A stretch of 64,000 bases of DNA, from NCBI GenBank assembly GCA_905181595.1, contig CAJIYI010000001.1:897938-961937 (forward strand). Reading direction: 5' to 3'. A program made the translations under genes and the position numbers. This document shows, piece by piece, positions 48,034-55,736 of the stretch. The notes beneath the pieces are model-generated. The model ran no database searches. It worked only from the letters and a program-made list of their open reading frames with translations, and had not been told where the DNA came from. Each line of letters begins with the position of its first letter. Position 1 is the first letter of the stretch. This DNA is from an uncultured SAR86 cluster bacterium (GTDB taxonomy: Bacteria; Pseudomonadota; Gammaproteobacteria; Magnimaribacterales; D2472).

Positions 48034-48636
48034 ATGCAATTCATAACTAAAATCAAAACAATCGATATCTCGGATTCATTTGCTTATTCGATGACTAAAT
48101 TTTTTAGGTTTATTGCCGATACTTTTTTTGCAAAAAGATATGGTCACAGAGCTGTAGTTTTAGAAACAGTGGCTGGAGTGCCTGGAATGGTGGCTGGTGT
48201 ATGGATGCATTTTAAAAGCTTGAGAGCAATGAAAGCTGGCTATGGTGAGCAAATTCGAGAAATGTTAGATGAAGCAGAAAATGAAAGAATGCATTTAATG
48301 TTTTTCATCGAGATAGCTAAGCCAAATTCTATGGAAAGATTTGTAGTTTTATCGGCGCAAGTTATTTTTGGATTATTCTATTTATTTATGTATGTTTTCT
48401 TTACAAAAACAGCGCATCGAATGATAGGGTATTTTGAAGATGAGGCCGTAAGAAGCTACACAGAATACTTAGAAATAGTTGAAGCGGGTAAAGTTGAAAA
48501 TACCCCTGCCCCTCATATTGCTATAAATTATTACAAGCTAGGATCTGATGCAAAATTGTCAGACCTCATTAGGTGCGTCAGAGCAGATGAGCAACATCAC
48601 AGTGAAAAAAATCACCATTACGCGAACAGTCTTTAG
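48034..48636 (+). CDS. aox: Alternative oxidase (diiron ubiquinol oxidase)
   Basis: A 200-residue AOX with all diiron motifs: Glu44 in VVLETVAGVPGM, Glu84 and His87 in NERMHLM, Glu135/137 in FEDEAVRSYTEYL, and Glu186/His189 in RADEQHHSEKNH. Two hydrophobic helices (about 45-60 and 104-122) anchor it on the membrane surface. AOX transfers electrons from ubiquinol to oxygen without pumping protons, and resists cyanide and nitric oxide. It is common in plants and fungi and sporadic in bacteria. A short form without an N-terminal extension is usual for bacterial AOX. It converges on the next gene with 4-base overlap. Confidence 0.95.
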   Translation: MQFITKIKTIDISDSFAYSMTKFFRFIADTFFAKRYGHRAVVLETVAGVPGMVAGVWMHFKSLRAMKAGYGEQIREMLDEAENERMHLMFFIEIAKPNSMERFVVLSAQVIFGLFYLFMYVFFTKTAHRMIGYFEDEAVRSYTEYLEIVEAGKVENTPAPHIAINYYKLGSDAKLSDLIRCVRADEQHHSEKNHHYANSL

Positions 48637-49178
48637 TTATTATGCGAGCAGTCTAAGACTTTAAAAGTTTCTCCATCTTCTGTGTAAGTCCTTCCATTAT
48701 CAATGAGTTCTTCAATGTAATAGGTATCTTCTATGGCGCCCTCAAAAGTCATAATTTCATCGAGTATTTGCTCAAACTCTTCGATATTAAAGTGGCCATT
48801 TCTAACATTTAGGGGAAGATCACAAAGGTAGCCCTGCTCCTCTTCTTCTTCTATCGGTCCTTCTGCACCTTCAAAATATAAACGATAGTCGCCATCATCG
48901 AGCAAGCCTTGCTTGTGCTCACTAATATCGTGTAAAGCATGGGTGGTGCATACCCAAAAATCTAGATCAGCGTATTGTTTATTCAGCAGTAGCATTGAAA
49001 AATGAAAAGTCTTTGCTTCGTAGAAGAACAAGGTGTCATCGTTGTCCACCATCTCTGTAATTGCCTTCTCTAGCTCAGGGTTGCCTTCACCATCAAACCC
49101 TTCTTTGTGATTATCATGCTCGACTTCCCATTCGGAGTTTTGCTTAAATAATTCATAATATTCTTTATATTCGATCAT
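48633..49178 (-). CDS. Acidic protein of unknown function
   Basis: This roughly 181-residue protein is strongly acidic and rich in Asp, Glu, Tyr and Phe, with an E-run (GPIEEEEEQGY). There is no signal peptide and no membrane span. It shows no motif I recognise. The start was set at 49178 (MIEYKEYYELF), because AGGAG lies six bases upstream; the ATG at 49193 lacks one. It probably is cytoplasmic. No operon partner is evident: the LOG-family gene ends 48 bases upstream on the same strand. Confidence 0.7.
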   Translation of the reverse strand: MIEYKEYYELFKQNSEWEVEHDNHKEGFDGEGNPELEKAITEMVDNDDTLFFYEAKTFHFSMLLLNKQYADLDFWVCTTHALHDISEHKQGLLDDGDYRLYFEGAEGPIEEEEEQGYLCDLPLNVRNGHFNIEEFEQILDEIMTFEGAIEDTYYIEELIDNGRTYTEDGETFKVLDCSHNN

Positions 49179-49225
49179 GGTATTCTCCTGCAAAAATTTT
49201 ATTGGCTGCTTCGTCCTTGAGTGAG

Positions 49226-50002
49226 TTATTGTGAATGGCTCGGGTTAAGACCGGAAACAATATGATTGAATGCATCATCTACGCTGCTGGTAATAAAAAA
49301 CAGGTCTAAGTCTTCTCTATCTATTGTTCCAAATTCAACCAAAGTTTCAAAATTAATTAGCTTGCCCCAAAACTCTTTTCCAAAAAGAACTATGGGTAAA
49401 TTTTTTGTAATTTTTTCAGTTTGAATAAGTGTAAGGATTTCAAAAAATTCGTCCATGGTTCCAAAACCCCCGGGCATAATCACCAGGGCTTTTGCTGGAT
49501 AGGTAAACCAAAATTTTCTTGTAAAAAAGTAATGAAATTCAAAATCTAACTCTGGAGTCACATATGGATTTGGAATATTTTCAAAGGGCAGAGAGATTCT
49601 AAGCGCCATGCTTTTGCCTCCGGCATCGCTTGCTCCTCTGTTGGCTGCAATCATAATGCCTGGGCCTCCGCCTGAACAAACAACATATTTTTGATCTTCG
49701 ATCTTCTAAACTCATAGACCATTCTGTCAATTTTTTTGAGAGATCTCTTGTAGCATCGTAGTACTCAGCTAATTTAGTATTTTTACTAAGTCTTTCTTCT
49801 CCACCCAGTCCTCAGGAGATGGTGCTCTTGCGGATCCAAAAATCACTATGGTATCTTTAACCTTTTGTTCTTCAAGTTGTAATTTTGGGTAAAGGTATTC
49901 AGATAAAATTCTTAGAGGGCGAGCATCCTTGCTGGTTAAAAAATCTAAATTTTTGTAAGCATGTTCTGTTACTGGGGTTTTATTATCTGTGGGTTTTGTC
50001 AT
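49226..50002 (-). CDS. LOG-family (TIGR00730, lysine-decarboxylase-like) protein, two compensating frame breaks
   Basis: The N-terminal part from the ATG at 50002 ends with VIFGSARAPSPEDW and stops at 49769. The middle part (LSKNTKLAEYYDATRDLSKK) lies in a second frame. The C-terminal part is back in the first and contains SGGGPGIMIAANRGA and the PGGFGTMDEFFE nucleotide motif of LOG phosphoribohydrolases, which release cytokinin-like bases or other ribosides. A lost base near 49792-49802 and an exact 7-base tandem duplication (49693-49706) explain it. The GTG at 50020 is a less likely start. Repaired, the protein is about 256 residues. Confidence 0.85.
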
Positions 50003-50124
50003 AGCGACACTATAACGCACTTATCTTATAGGAATTTTTATTGAATCAGCTTGAGTTAATGGCTCAACATTAAAACCGATGGCAGCTCTTCTTTAAAAAA
50101 GGGATTGCAATATGCTTATGCAGG

Positions 50125-50922
50125 CTAATGACCAAAAAATTCTTGAACAGTGCGGTCTGCAATTTGCTGAATCTTTAATGCAACTTCAGGATCTATGTCT
50201 TTGATTCCTTTATTGCCTTCGACAGCAGTATTAAAAATAGTTGCAAATACTACGGCTGCTGCTAGATAAGTCCCCTCTTTTGATGGATGCCTTAGATCTC
50301 GGGTATATAAATCAATATCTGGATATGCTTTGGTAAATCTATAGAACGCTTCGCCTGCAGGGATTAACAATATATTATTTTTATTTGCTGCTTTAATAAA
50401 TTCTTGTCGAAGTTCTTGCATCATCAACGGCTTATTCTTATAGGGCCATGACATAAAAAGCATAGGTTCCATACCTTTAGATCTAATTGTTTCTGAATGC
50501 TCGGCAACATATTTATGAAAATTATCTTTGGTCATTGGGTGAATTGGGCAAAGGCTGCAGTCCATAAAAATAACAGCGTCTATTGAGGTATCTTCAGATT
50601 TTATATACTCATTATCGTTGCTCGTATCAATACGAAAACTTCCTATATTTTTATTATCAAGATAAGACTCTAAGGGATGCCAGGAAAGAGATGATCCATT
50701 GATGGTTATTGATCGCTGCTTCAATGACTCAATTGATTTGTCATTTTTAACCAGCTGATTTAAGTAATTGTGAAGGCTGTTGTTGTAATAGAAAAAGCTA
50801 TTTCCCACAAACATTAAGGAGTCAATTTTTTGAGTATCTGGAGCGGTCACTTCAACTTCTGCTGCCTCAATTAGTGCGGACAAAGATGCGATAAAAAAGA
50901 ATGTGAGGAGGATGTTTTTCAT
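50125..50922 (-). CDS. Secreted SGNH-hydrolase-like protein (DUF4886-type)
   Basis: The 265-residue protein has a signal peptide (LLTFFFIASLSALIEA, cleavage about residue 20). Then follow a FVGNSFFYYNNSLHNYL segment with the block I GNS motif, VIFMDCSLCPIHP, and RHPSKEGTYLAAAVVFA near the end with the block V-like HPS motif; these are features of GDSL/SGNH hydrolases. It probably acts in the periplasm on an ester or acetyl group. Exact family placement is from pattern only. It overlaps the 47-aa ORF by 4 bases. Confidence 0.7.
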   Translation of the reverse strand: MKNILLTFFFIASLSALIEAAEVEVTAPDTQKIDSLMFVGNSFFYYNNSLHNYLNQLVKNDKSIESLKQRSITINGSSLSWHPLESYLDNKNIGSFRIDTSNDNEYIKSEDTSIDAVIFMDCSLCPIHPMTKDNFHKYVAEHSETIRSKGMEPMLFMSWPYKNKPLMMQELRQEFIKAANKNNILLIPAGEAFYRFTKAYPDIDLYTRDLRHPSKEGTYLAAAVVFATIFNTAVEGNKGIKDIDPEVALKIQQIADRTVQEFFGH

Positions 50923-51062
50923 CTATTCATCTCTTTTTTAATCATTGGCCCTGAAGGGGCTGAGTTCGGCTTGCCATACTCTCCATATGCAAGTTTATTG
51001 ATACCAAAAAATAGCCCTATGATGAGACACCCAAATATTACCCAGTTAAGCCAATTATTCAT
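50919..51062 (-). CDS. Small single-span membrane protein (47 aa)
   Basis: The ORF MNNWLNWVIFGCLIIGLFFG has one hydrophobic segment followed by a Pro/Lys-rich cytoplasmic or periplasmic tail (YGEYGKPNSAPSGPMIKKE). Its ATG lies within the last codons of the rhodanese gene (ATGAATAA), giving an 8-base overlap that suggests translational coupling. It also overlaps the SGNH-like gene start by 4 bases. A longer upstream start would run further into the rhodanese gene and is unlikely. No family is recognised. Confidence 0.55.
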   Translation of the reverse strand: MNNWLNWVIFGCLIIGLFFGINKLAYGEYGKPNSAPSGPMIKKEMNR

Positions 51063-51408
51063 TAGTGATTTTAAGTTGAAGACTAGAACTGGCTTGTTTA
51101 ATTCCACCAATGTTTTTTGCATTTATATAACCAATACTTTGCAAGGCTTTCTCTGCTTTGGCTGACCTTTTGCCGCTTCTACAATATAAATATATTGTTT
51201 GCTCTTTGTTCTCAGTTGCAAATTCTATTTTTTGCAAAATCTTATCTAAAGGAATATGTATCGCTGTTTCAATATATCCATCATTCCATTCAGCATCTGT
51301 TCTTACATCTATAAGAATTGGATTTGATGCTTGAGTTGTTTCAAGTGTGTCTTCTGCAAAAGCTCCAAAGCTCCCAAAGACCATCAATGTAAGTAATATT
51401 TTTTTCAT
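51055..51408 (-). CDS. Periplasmic rhodanese-domain protein (PspE-like)
   Basis: The 117-residue protein has a signal peptide (LLTLMVFGSFGAFAED) and a single rhodanese domain with IDVRTDAEWNDGYIETA and the active loop CRSGKRSAKA, in which Cys carries the persulfide. It may transfer sulfur in the periplasm. I use the ATG at 51408; a TTG two codons earlier is also open. It heads a rhodanese / 47-aa / SGNH-like operon and sits directly beside the left end of the tRNA-Ala island, 24 bases away. Confidence 0.88.
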   Translation of the reverse strand: MKKILLTLMVFGSFGAFAEDTLETTQASNPILIDVRTDAEWNDGYIETAIHIPLDKILQKIEFATENKEQTIYLYCRSGKRSAKAEKALQSIGYINAKNIGGIKQASSSLQLKITNE

Positions 51409-51431
51409 AACCAATGCCCTAACAATTAGAA

Positions 51432-51476
51432 TGGTGGAGCTAGGCGGGATCGAACCGCCGACCTCTTGCGTGCCAC
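51432..51476 (-). repeat. att-type direct repeat, displaced 3' half of tRNA-Ala
   Basis: Forty-five bases, from the CCA end through the anticodon loop, identical to 54738-54782. The sequence then diverges at once (CCAC followed by TTAG instead of GCAAG), so the anticodon stem is broken and no functional tRNA can form here. It marks the left boundary of the island. Confidence 0.9.
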
Positions 51477-51548
51477 TTAGTAATATGGCCTGAGATTAAA
51501 GAATCTATCCGCAATGATATGTCCATGGTTACTTAACCCTAGACCGGT

Positions 51549-52658
51549 TTAACAGAGTTCTTGGTAGATACTCTCTAAGATTTGGCACTGCCGTTTAATA
51601 TTAAACAATCTGTTTGTGCGTTCAACACCCGCGCTAGAAAACGAAGTTCTTAGTGGATTTGACTTCAATAACGTTAATAGGTTTTTTGCTAATTGCTCGA
51701 TATTTTTTTCGGGTGACAATAGCCCTGTAACGCCATGTTCGACAGCTTCACTTACACCACCTGTATCGAACCCAACCACTGGAGTTCCCATAGCCTGTGA
51801 TTCCATGCAAACAGTTGACATTCCTTCTTCATTGCCTCTGTCAATTTTTACACTAGGTAAGCAGGTTAGCCAAGCTGAAGACATCAACGCTTTTACTTGA
51901 GTTCTGTTTTGCGCGCCTAAGAAAGTGATGTTTCTAAAGTCCGCACTTGATGTCACTAGTTTTTCTTGATACTTGCCATCACCCGCGATGATTAGTTCAG
52001 CCTCAGGTAATTGTGCTTGAACTATTTTCATTGCTTGTATCAAATACTGGCAACCCTTTTGCTCTATCAATCTGCCAACAAATAAAATAGTCGGCTGTTC
52101 ACTTTTTTGGCCCACTGATGAAAAATACTGGGTATCAATGCCAGTATAATGCTGGATGATTTTTTCTGGTGGGCATCCTGCTTTTAATAGCTTGTTTTCA
52201 ATGAACTTAGACACGGCAATTATTTTTGATGACTGTTGGAATACTATCTTGCGGTGCTTTTTATTATATGAGAATTTATCTCTTTGAGTGATATCAGAAC
52301 CATGGAAAGTAGTAATAAGAGGTATGTTCAACTTCTCTGCGATTGGACTACAATAATACCCCCCTTTCCCAAAATGAGCATGAATAAGGTTTGCTGATAA
52401 ATCGGTAAGTGCGGTTTTCCAGGCAGGCATTAAATGCTGCATACCATCAAGCATCAATCTTGATATAACCGGAAGTGCTTCGTATTGTTCTTGCACGCAG
52501 GTAGATTGACCATCAATTAAATCGATACCGCTTTTGTTACTCCGTAACCCAATGTAAATAGGTTGAAAATTAGGAAGGTTATTTCCTTGGGCCGCCACAA
52601 AGGTATTGGACAAAGGCAAAACGCGCTTGGTAAATATGAGTACCTTGTTAGCCATCAA
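51549..52658 (-). CDS. Glycosyltransferase, GT4 family (island cargo)
   Basis: A 369-residue GT-B enzyme with the start KVLIFTKRVLPLSNTFV, LIHAHFGKGGYY, TTFHGSDIT, ILFVGRLIEQKGCQYLI (about 191-207) and the donor motif EGMSTVCMESQAMGTPVVG with E-x7-E. It likely extends the LPS core. Unlike its neighbours in the host, it lies inside the tRNA-flanked island. It faces left, towards the att repeat; 72 bases separate its stop from the repeat. The donor sugar is unknown. Confidence 0.88.
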   Translation of the reverse strand: MMANKVLIFTKRVLPLSNTFVAAQGNNLPNFQPIYIGLRSNKSGIDLIDGQSTCVQEQYEALPVISRLMLDGMQHLMPAWKTALTDLSANLIHAHFGKGGYYCSPIAEKLNIPLITTFHGSDITQRDKFSYNKKHRKIVFQQSSKIIAVSKFIENKLLKAGCPPEKIIQHYTGIDTQYFSSVGQKSEQPTILFVGRLIEQKGCQYLIQAMKIVQAQLPEAELIIAGDGKYQEKLVTSSADFRNITFLGAQNRTQVKALMSSAWLTCLPSVKIDRGNEEGMSTVCMESQAMGTPVVGFDTGGVSEAVEHGVTGLLSPEKNIEQLAKNLLTLLKSNPLRTSFSSAGVERTNRLFNIKRQCQILESIYQELC

Positions 52659-52961
52659 GATTTACTACACTTTAATTTATGTACACATATACTAATTACT
52701 ATTGCTCTAGCAAACATTATCTTTTTCCATAACGCATTTGTACTGCCTTAAACAATCTACTAGGCTTGGGATCTAACTCAGCTTTGAGCACCTTCGCAGC
52801 AAGATTCATTTATTTGTGGAGTTATTGCTACCCCTCATGCTGAATATCCCGATAACATGGCACGATTGTCCTCGCTACGCTCAGTTCGATTGGCAGTAAT
52901 GTTAAGCAATATGGTATCATTTTATTAGAACAGATTCCTTTTTTTGGCTTACTTATTTATC
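52659..52961. other. Island intergenic region between divergent genes
   Basis: This 303-base stretch contains the divergent promoters of the two glycosyltransferase genes. I see no complete gene. On the minus strand a 30-codon frame (52717-52809, MNLAAKVLKAEL, then KPSRLFKAVQMRYGKR) could be the remnant of a longer protein, as its composition is protein-like, but it is too short to assign. No integrase fragment was recognised. Confidence 0.35.
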
Positions 52962-53867
52962 ATGATAGAAACAAAAACATTTTCACCAAATGGCTTTAAT
53001 AGCTTTGCTATACAAGCTTATCGTTTAGTGTTTGGTCGTATTTTACCACAGTCATTGTTTCGCGATAAAATACCTGCTGAAGTAGATCGCAAGGCAGTAA
53101 AGGGAAAGTTTGATTTAGAAATTGTTAGTCACTGTTGGGGTTATGCCAACATGTTAACCTATCAATTAAGTTCGTTTGTAAACTATCCACCAACAAAACT
53201 AAATTTAACTGTGACCGTTTTTTATGCTGAAGAAGATACTAAAACAAAGGCTACATTGGACTTCTTTAGTCAAATAACCATGCCAAATATCACTTGGAAT
53301 TTCCACCCACTTTCCAAAGGAAAGCTCTTTAGACGTGGCATAGGCCGAAATATGGCTGCGCGGTCAACAGAAGCTGACTGGATATGGTTTACAGATTGCG
53401 ACATTATCTTTTATGAGAACTGCTTAGACTCACTCGCCGATAGTTTACAAGGCGAGAAAGGTTCATTGTTTTTTCCTAAAGAAGAAAAAATCACTGAGAT
53501 GTTAAAAGATGATGACCCATTATTGTCAAATGATGCCCAACCACAAGTTATCGATATAGAAACAGAAAATTTCAGTTTATACGAGCGTGGTAAATCCCGT
53601 GATAAAGCACGCGGCGCATTTCAAATTGTTCATGGTGACGTTGCTCGTGCTATCGGTTATTGTGAAAAACTGTCAATATTTCAAACTGAATCTGACCGTT
53701 GGCGTAAAACCTATGAAGACACCGCCTTTCGCTGGCTACTTGGCACTGATGGTGAGCCTAAGCATATTGATGGTGTTTTTCATATTCGTCATGTTACAAA
53801 AGGACGTTATACTGAAAATTCTCAATTGTCTAAAGTGCGTAGTAATATCCGTTTAAGCCAAAAATAG
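52962..53867 (+). CDS. GT-A-type glycosyltransferase (island cargo)
   Basis: From the ATG at 52962 (the TTG at 52944 is a weaker start) the protein has about 301 residues. It has no membrane span. IVSHCWGYANMLTYQ is a GT2-like N-terminal strand, and WIWFTDCDIIFYENCLDSL carries a DxD motif (DCD) typical of GT-A nucleotide-sugar binding. FQIVHGDVARAIGYCE and ETYEDTAFRWLLG-like (KTYEDTAFRWLLG) are consistent with galactosyl/glucosyl-type enzymes. Arginine is mostly CGT/CGC here. It is probably an LPS-core enzyme. Confidence 0.75.
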   Translation: MIETKTFSPNGFNSFAIQAYRLVFGRILPQSLFRDKIPAEVDRKAVKGKFDLEIVSHCWGYANMLTYQLSSFVNYPPTKLNLTVTVFYAEEDTKTKATLDFFSQITMPNITWNFHPLSKGKLFRRGIGRNMAARSTEADWIWFTDCDIIFYENCLDSLADSLQGEKGSLFFPKEEKITEMLKDDDPLLSNDAQPQVIDIETENFSLYERGKSRDKARGAFQIVHGDVARAIGYCEKLSIFQTESDRWRKTYEDTAFRWLLGTDGEPKHIDGVFHIRHVTKGRYTENSQLSKVRSNIRLSQK

Positions 53868-53967
53868 ATGCCCTTGAAGATAAATCAAGGGATATTTATT
53901 TTACTAAAAGTCTTACCTGAGTATTATATATACAATACGCATATTATTTCTGAGTCAAAATTGTTAC

Positions 53968-54693
53968 ATGGCATACATACAACAAAAAGCAGTTAAGTCC
54001 CACATCATGTTGTTTGATGCAGGCCATTTCCCTGTACCTGTCCCAAAAATGTTTACGGGTCAATATTGGAAGACACAAAATGCCATAACAGGACAGGCAA
54101 CCGGCCGTGGCACCACCTACTTTTTTCAACATAACAAAAATGAATATGTGTTACGGCACTATCGTCGCGGTGGCTTGATTGGAAAAGTACTAAGTGATCA
54201 ATATATGTATACAGGTATTGAAAAATCACGAGCATGGCAAGAATTTAAGCTACTACAGCACATGAAAAATATGGATTTAAATTGTCCAACTCCGATCGCA
54301 GCGATGTTGAAGAAGACAGGCTTATATTACCAAGCCGATATCATTTCAAAAAAAATTTCCAGCGCTAAAGACTTACATCATATTTTACTAGCAAACAGCT
54401 TAACCGCTGATGTATGGAAAAAAATTGGGCAAACCATTGCCAAATTTCATCATCATCAGATTTATCACCACGATTTAAATATCCACAACATTATGCTCGA
54501 TATAGAAAACGAGGTTTGGTTAATTGATTTTGATAAATGCGGAATTAGACAAGGCAGTAATTGGAAAAACTCAAACATGGCGCGTTTAAAGCGATCGTTT
54601 GAAAAAGAAAAACGATTACGTAATATTTATTGGCAACTGGCCGATTGGCAAATACTAATATCTGCCTATAACGAAGCGGCAATGGCTAATTAA
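53968..54693 (+). CDS. kdkA: 3-deoxy-D-manno-octulosonic-acid (Kdo) kinase (island cargo)
   Basis: The 241-residue protein has the KdkA signature GRGTTYFFQHNKNEYVLRHY (about 47-66), then RRGGLIGKVLSDQYMYTG, and the kinase-fold motifs HHDLNIHNIMLD (catalytic loop) and VWLIDFDKCG (metal-binding loop). It phosphorylates a Kdo residue in the LPS inner core, using ATP, on the cytoplasmic face. It is known from Haemophilus, Vibrio and related bacteria. It ends 44 bases before the intact tRNA-Ala and uses foreign-looking CGN arginine codons. Confidence 0.93.
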   Translation: MAYIQQKAVKSHIMLFDAGHFPVPVPKMFTGQYWKTQNAITGQATGRGTTYFFQHNKNEYVLRHYRRGGLIGKVLSDQYMYTGIEKSRAWQEFKLLQHMKNMDLNCPTPIAAMLKKTGLYYQADIISKKISSAKDLHHILLANSLTADVWKKIGQTIAKFHHHQIYHHDLNIHNIMLDIENEVWLIDFDKCGIRQGSNWKNSNMARLKRSFEKEKRLRNIYWQLADWQILISAYNEAAMAN

Positions 54694-54737
54694 GTCAAAT
54701 AGGCTTATGAGCAATAAACGTATTCCTAAAAACAGAT

Positions 54738-54782
54738 TGGTGGAGCTAGGCGGGATCGAACCGCCGACCTCTTGCGTGCCAC
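54738..54782 (-). repeat. att-type direct repeat within the intact tRNA-Ala
   Basis: The right-hand copy of the perfect 45-bp repeat, identical to 51432-51476. It begins at the CCA end and stops in the anticodon loop, where left and right sequences diverge. This is typical of integrases crossing over in or near the anticodon loop. Confidence 0.9.
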
Positions 54783-54813
54783 GCAAGCGCTCTCCCAGCT
54801 GAGCTATAGCCCC
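54738..54813 (-). tRNA. tRNA-Ala(GGC)
   Basis: The 76-base minus-strand gene folds as a canonical tRNA: acceptor GGGGCTA with TAGCTCC, D-arm GCTC/GAGC, anticodon stem CTTGC/GCAAG with loop GTGGCAC (anticodon GGC), T-arm GGCGG-TTCGATC-CCGCC, and an encoded CCA. The G3-T70 pair is the alanine identity signal. It reads GCC and GCU. Positions 32-76 are repeated at the far end of the island at 51432-51476, so this gene is the insertion site and stays intact. Confidence 0.97.
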
Positions 54814-54875
54814 AAAAAAATAAGAATTATATATCACCAATATCTGCAGAGTGAATTATTTGATATATTAAATAA

Positions 54876-55721
54876 ATGGAATTTATGCTGCCAACCAACT
54901 CTTCTAACCTAGGAGTGCAAATACAAAATATCAATATTGCTGAAACTCTCAACGATTCAGAGGTCAGCAATGTTCGTGAGCAATGGGTTAATTATGGAGT
55001 TGCTGTTTTCCCAAATCAAACTTTAACCTTGAAGCAATATGAGGACTTTAGTCAGCTATTTGGCCCTTTTGGTAAAGAACCTTTTTTGATTCCCATGCAA
55101 GAGCATCCTCACATAGTAAAAGTTCACAGAAAGCCTTATGAAGAAGCTGCCCATTTTGGTGGGGCTTGGCATTCTGATTGGTCCTTTCAACATGAACCTC
55201 CCTCAGCAACCATGCTTTATTCAGAAATTATTCCTCCCGTCGGTGGAGATACTCTATTTGCAAATACTGCAGATGCATACGATGACTTAGGCAAAGAATT
55301 GAAAGAAAAGATTAAAGACTTAAGATGCATCCACAGTGCCAAGCTTCCATATGCAAAAGATGGGGTCTATGCAACCGAAGGTAAAAAACGAACCATGCAA
55401 ATTCATACCTCCGATGAGGCCAATAAGACCATGTCACATCCTCTAGTTAGAACTCACAGAGAAACAGGTCGAAAAACTCTTTTTATTAATCCTGTCTATA
55501 CAATTGAAATAGAGGGCCTTTCAAAAGAAGATTCAGATTCATTGCTCTTTGAGCTTTATATTCACATGGCTCAAGAGAAGTATATTTACCGCCATCAGTG
55601 GCAACCAAATATGCTGATCATGTGGGACAACAGAACCGTGATGCACATGGCAGAAGGCGGTTACGATGGGCATGAGAGATTGCTGCACAGAATTACGATT
55701 GCCGGAGATGCTACTCAGTAG
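54876..55721 (+). CDS. TauD/TfdA-family 2-oxoglutarate-dependent dioxygenase
   Basis: A 281-residue Fe(II)/2-oxoglutarate oxygenase. The iron motif HxD occurs in WHSDWSF (about 104-106) with the distal His near the end (LLHRITIAGD, about 274); the 2-oxoglutarate Arg follows in that region. GGDTLFANTADAYDDL and the THRETGRKTLFINP segment are family typical. Substrates range from taurine to 2,4-D-type acids; none is indicated. It starts an operon with a thiolase-like protein and an exported M20 amidohydrolase. Confidence 0.92.
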   Translation: MEFMLPTNSSNLGVQIQNINIAETLNDSEVSNVREQWVNYGVAVFPNQTLTLKQYEDFSQLFGPFGKEPFLIPMQEHPHIVKVHRKPYEEAAHFGGAWHSDWSFQHEPPSATMLYSEIIPPVGGDTLFANTADAYDDLGKELKEKIKDLRCIHSAKLPYAKDGVYATEGKKRTMQIHTSDEANKTMSHPLVRTHRETGRKTLFINPVYTIEIEGLSKEDSDSLLFELYIHMAQEKYIYRHQWQPNMLIMWDNRTVMHMAEGGYDGHERLLHRITIAGDATQ

Positions 55722-55736
55722 CCAACATTAAATAAT

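Larger units (their letters stand above)
51432..54782. mobile_element. tRNA-Ala(GGC)-integrated genomic island, 3.35 kb, no integrase seen
   Basis: The region is bounded by perfect 45-bp direct repeats (51432-51476 and 54738-54782) that equal positions 32-76 of tRNA-Ala(GGC), from the anticodon loop to the CCA end. The right copy is part of the intact gene; the left copy is the displaced 3' fragment, the classical mark of a tyrosine-recombinase insertion that rebuilds the tRNA. The cargo is three LPS-type genes: a GT4, a GT-A-type protein and Kdo kinase. The two plus-strand genes favour CGT/CGC arginine codons, unlike neighbouring genes. No recombinase is present, so it is either a remnant or is moved by an integrase supplied in trans. 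Confidence 0.8.

Noticed and set aside
51432-51476. A second tRNA-Ala gene
   Set aside because: Only positions 32-76 are present; the anticodon stem and the whole 5' half are missing, so it is the displaced att copy.
52717-52809. A 30-codon gene on the minus strand in the island
   Set aside because: Too short, no ribosome binding site, no recognisable family; noted only as a possible remnant.
51477-54737. Prophage or insertion sequence in the tRNA island
   Set aside because: No integrase, transposase, phage structural gene or terminal inverted repeat can be read in any frame.
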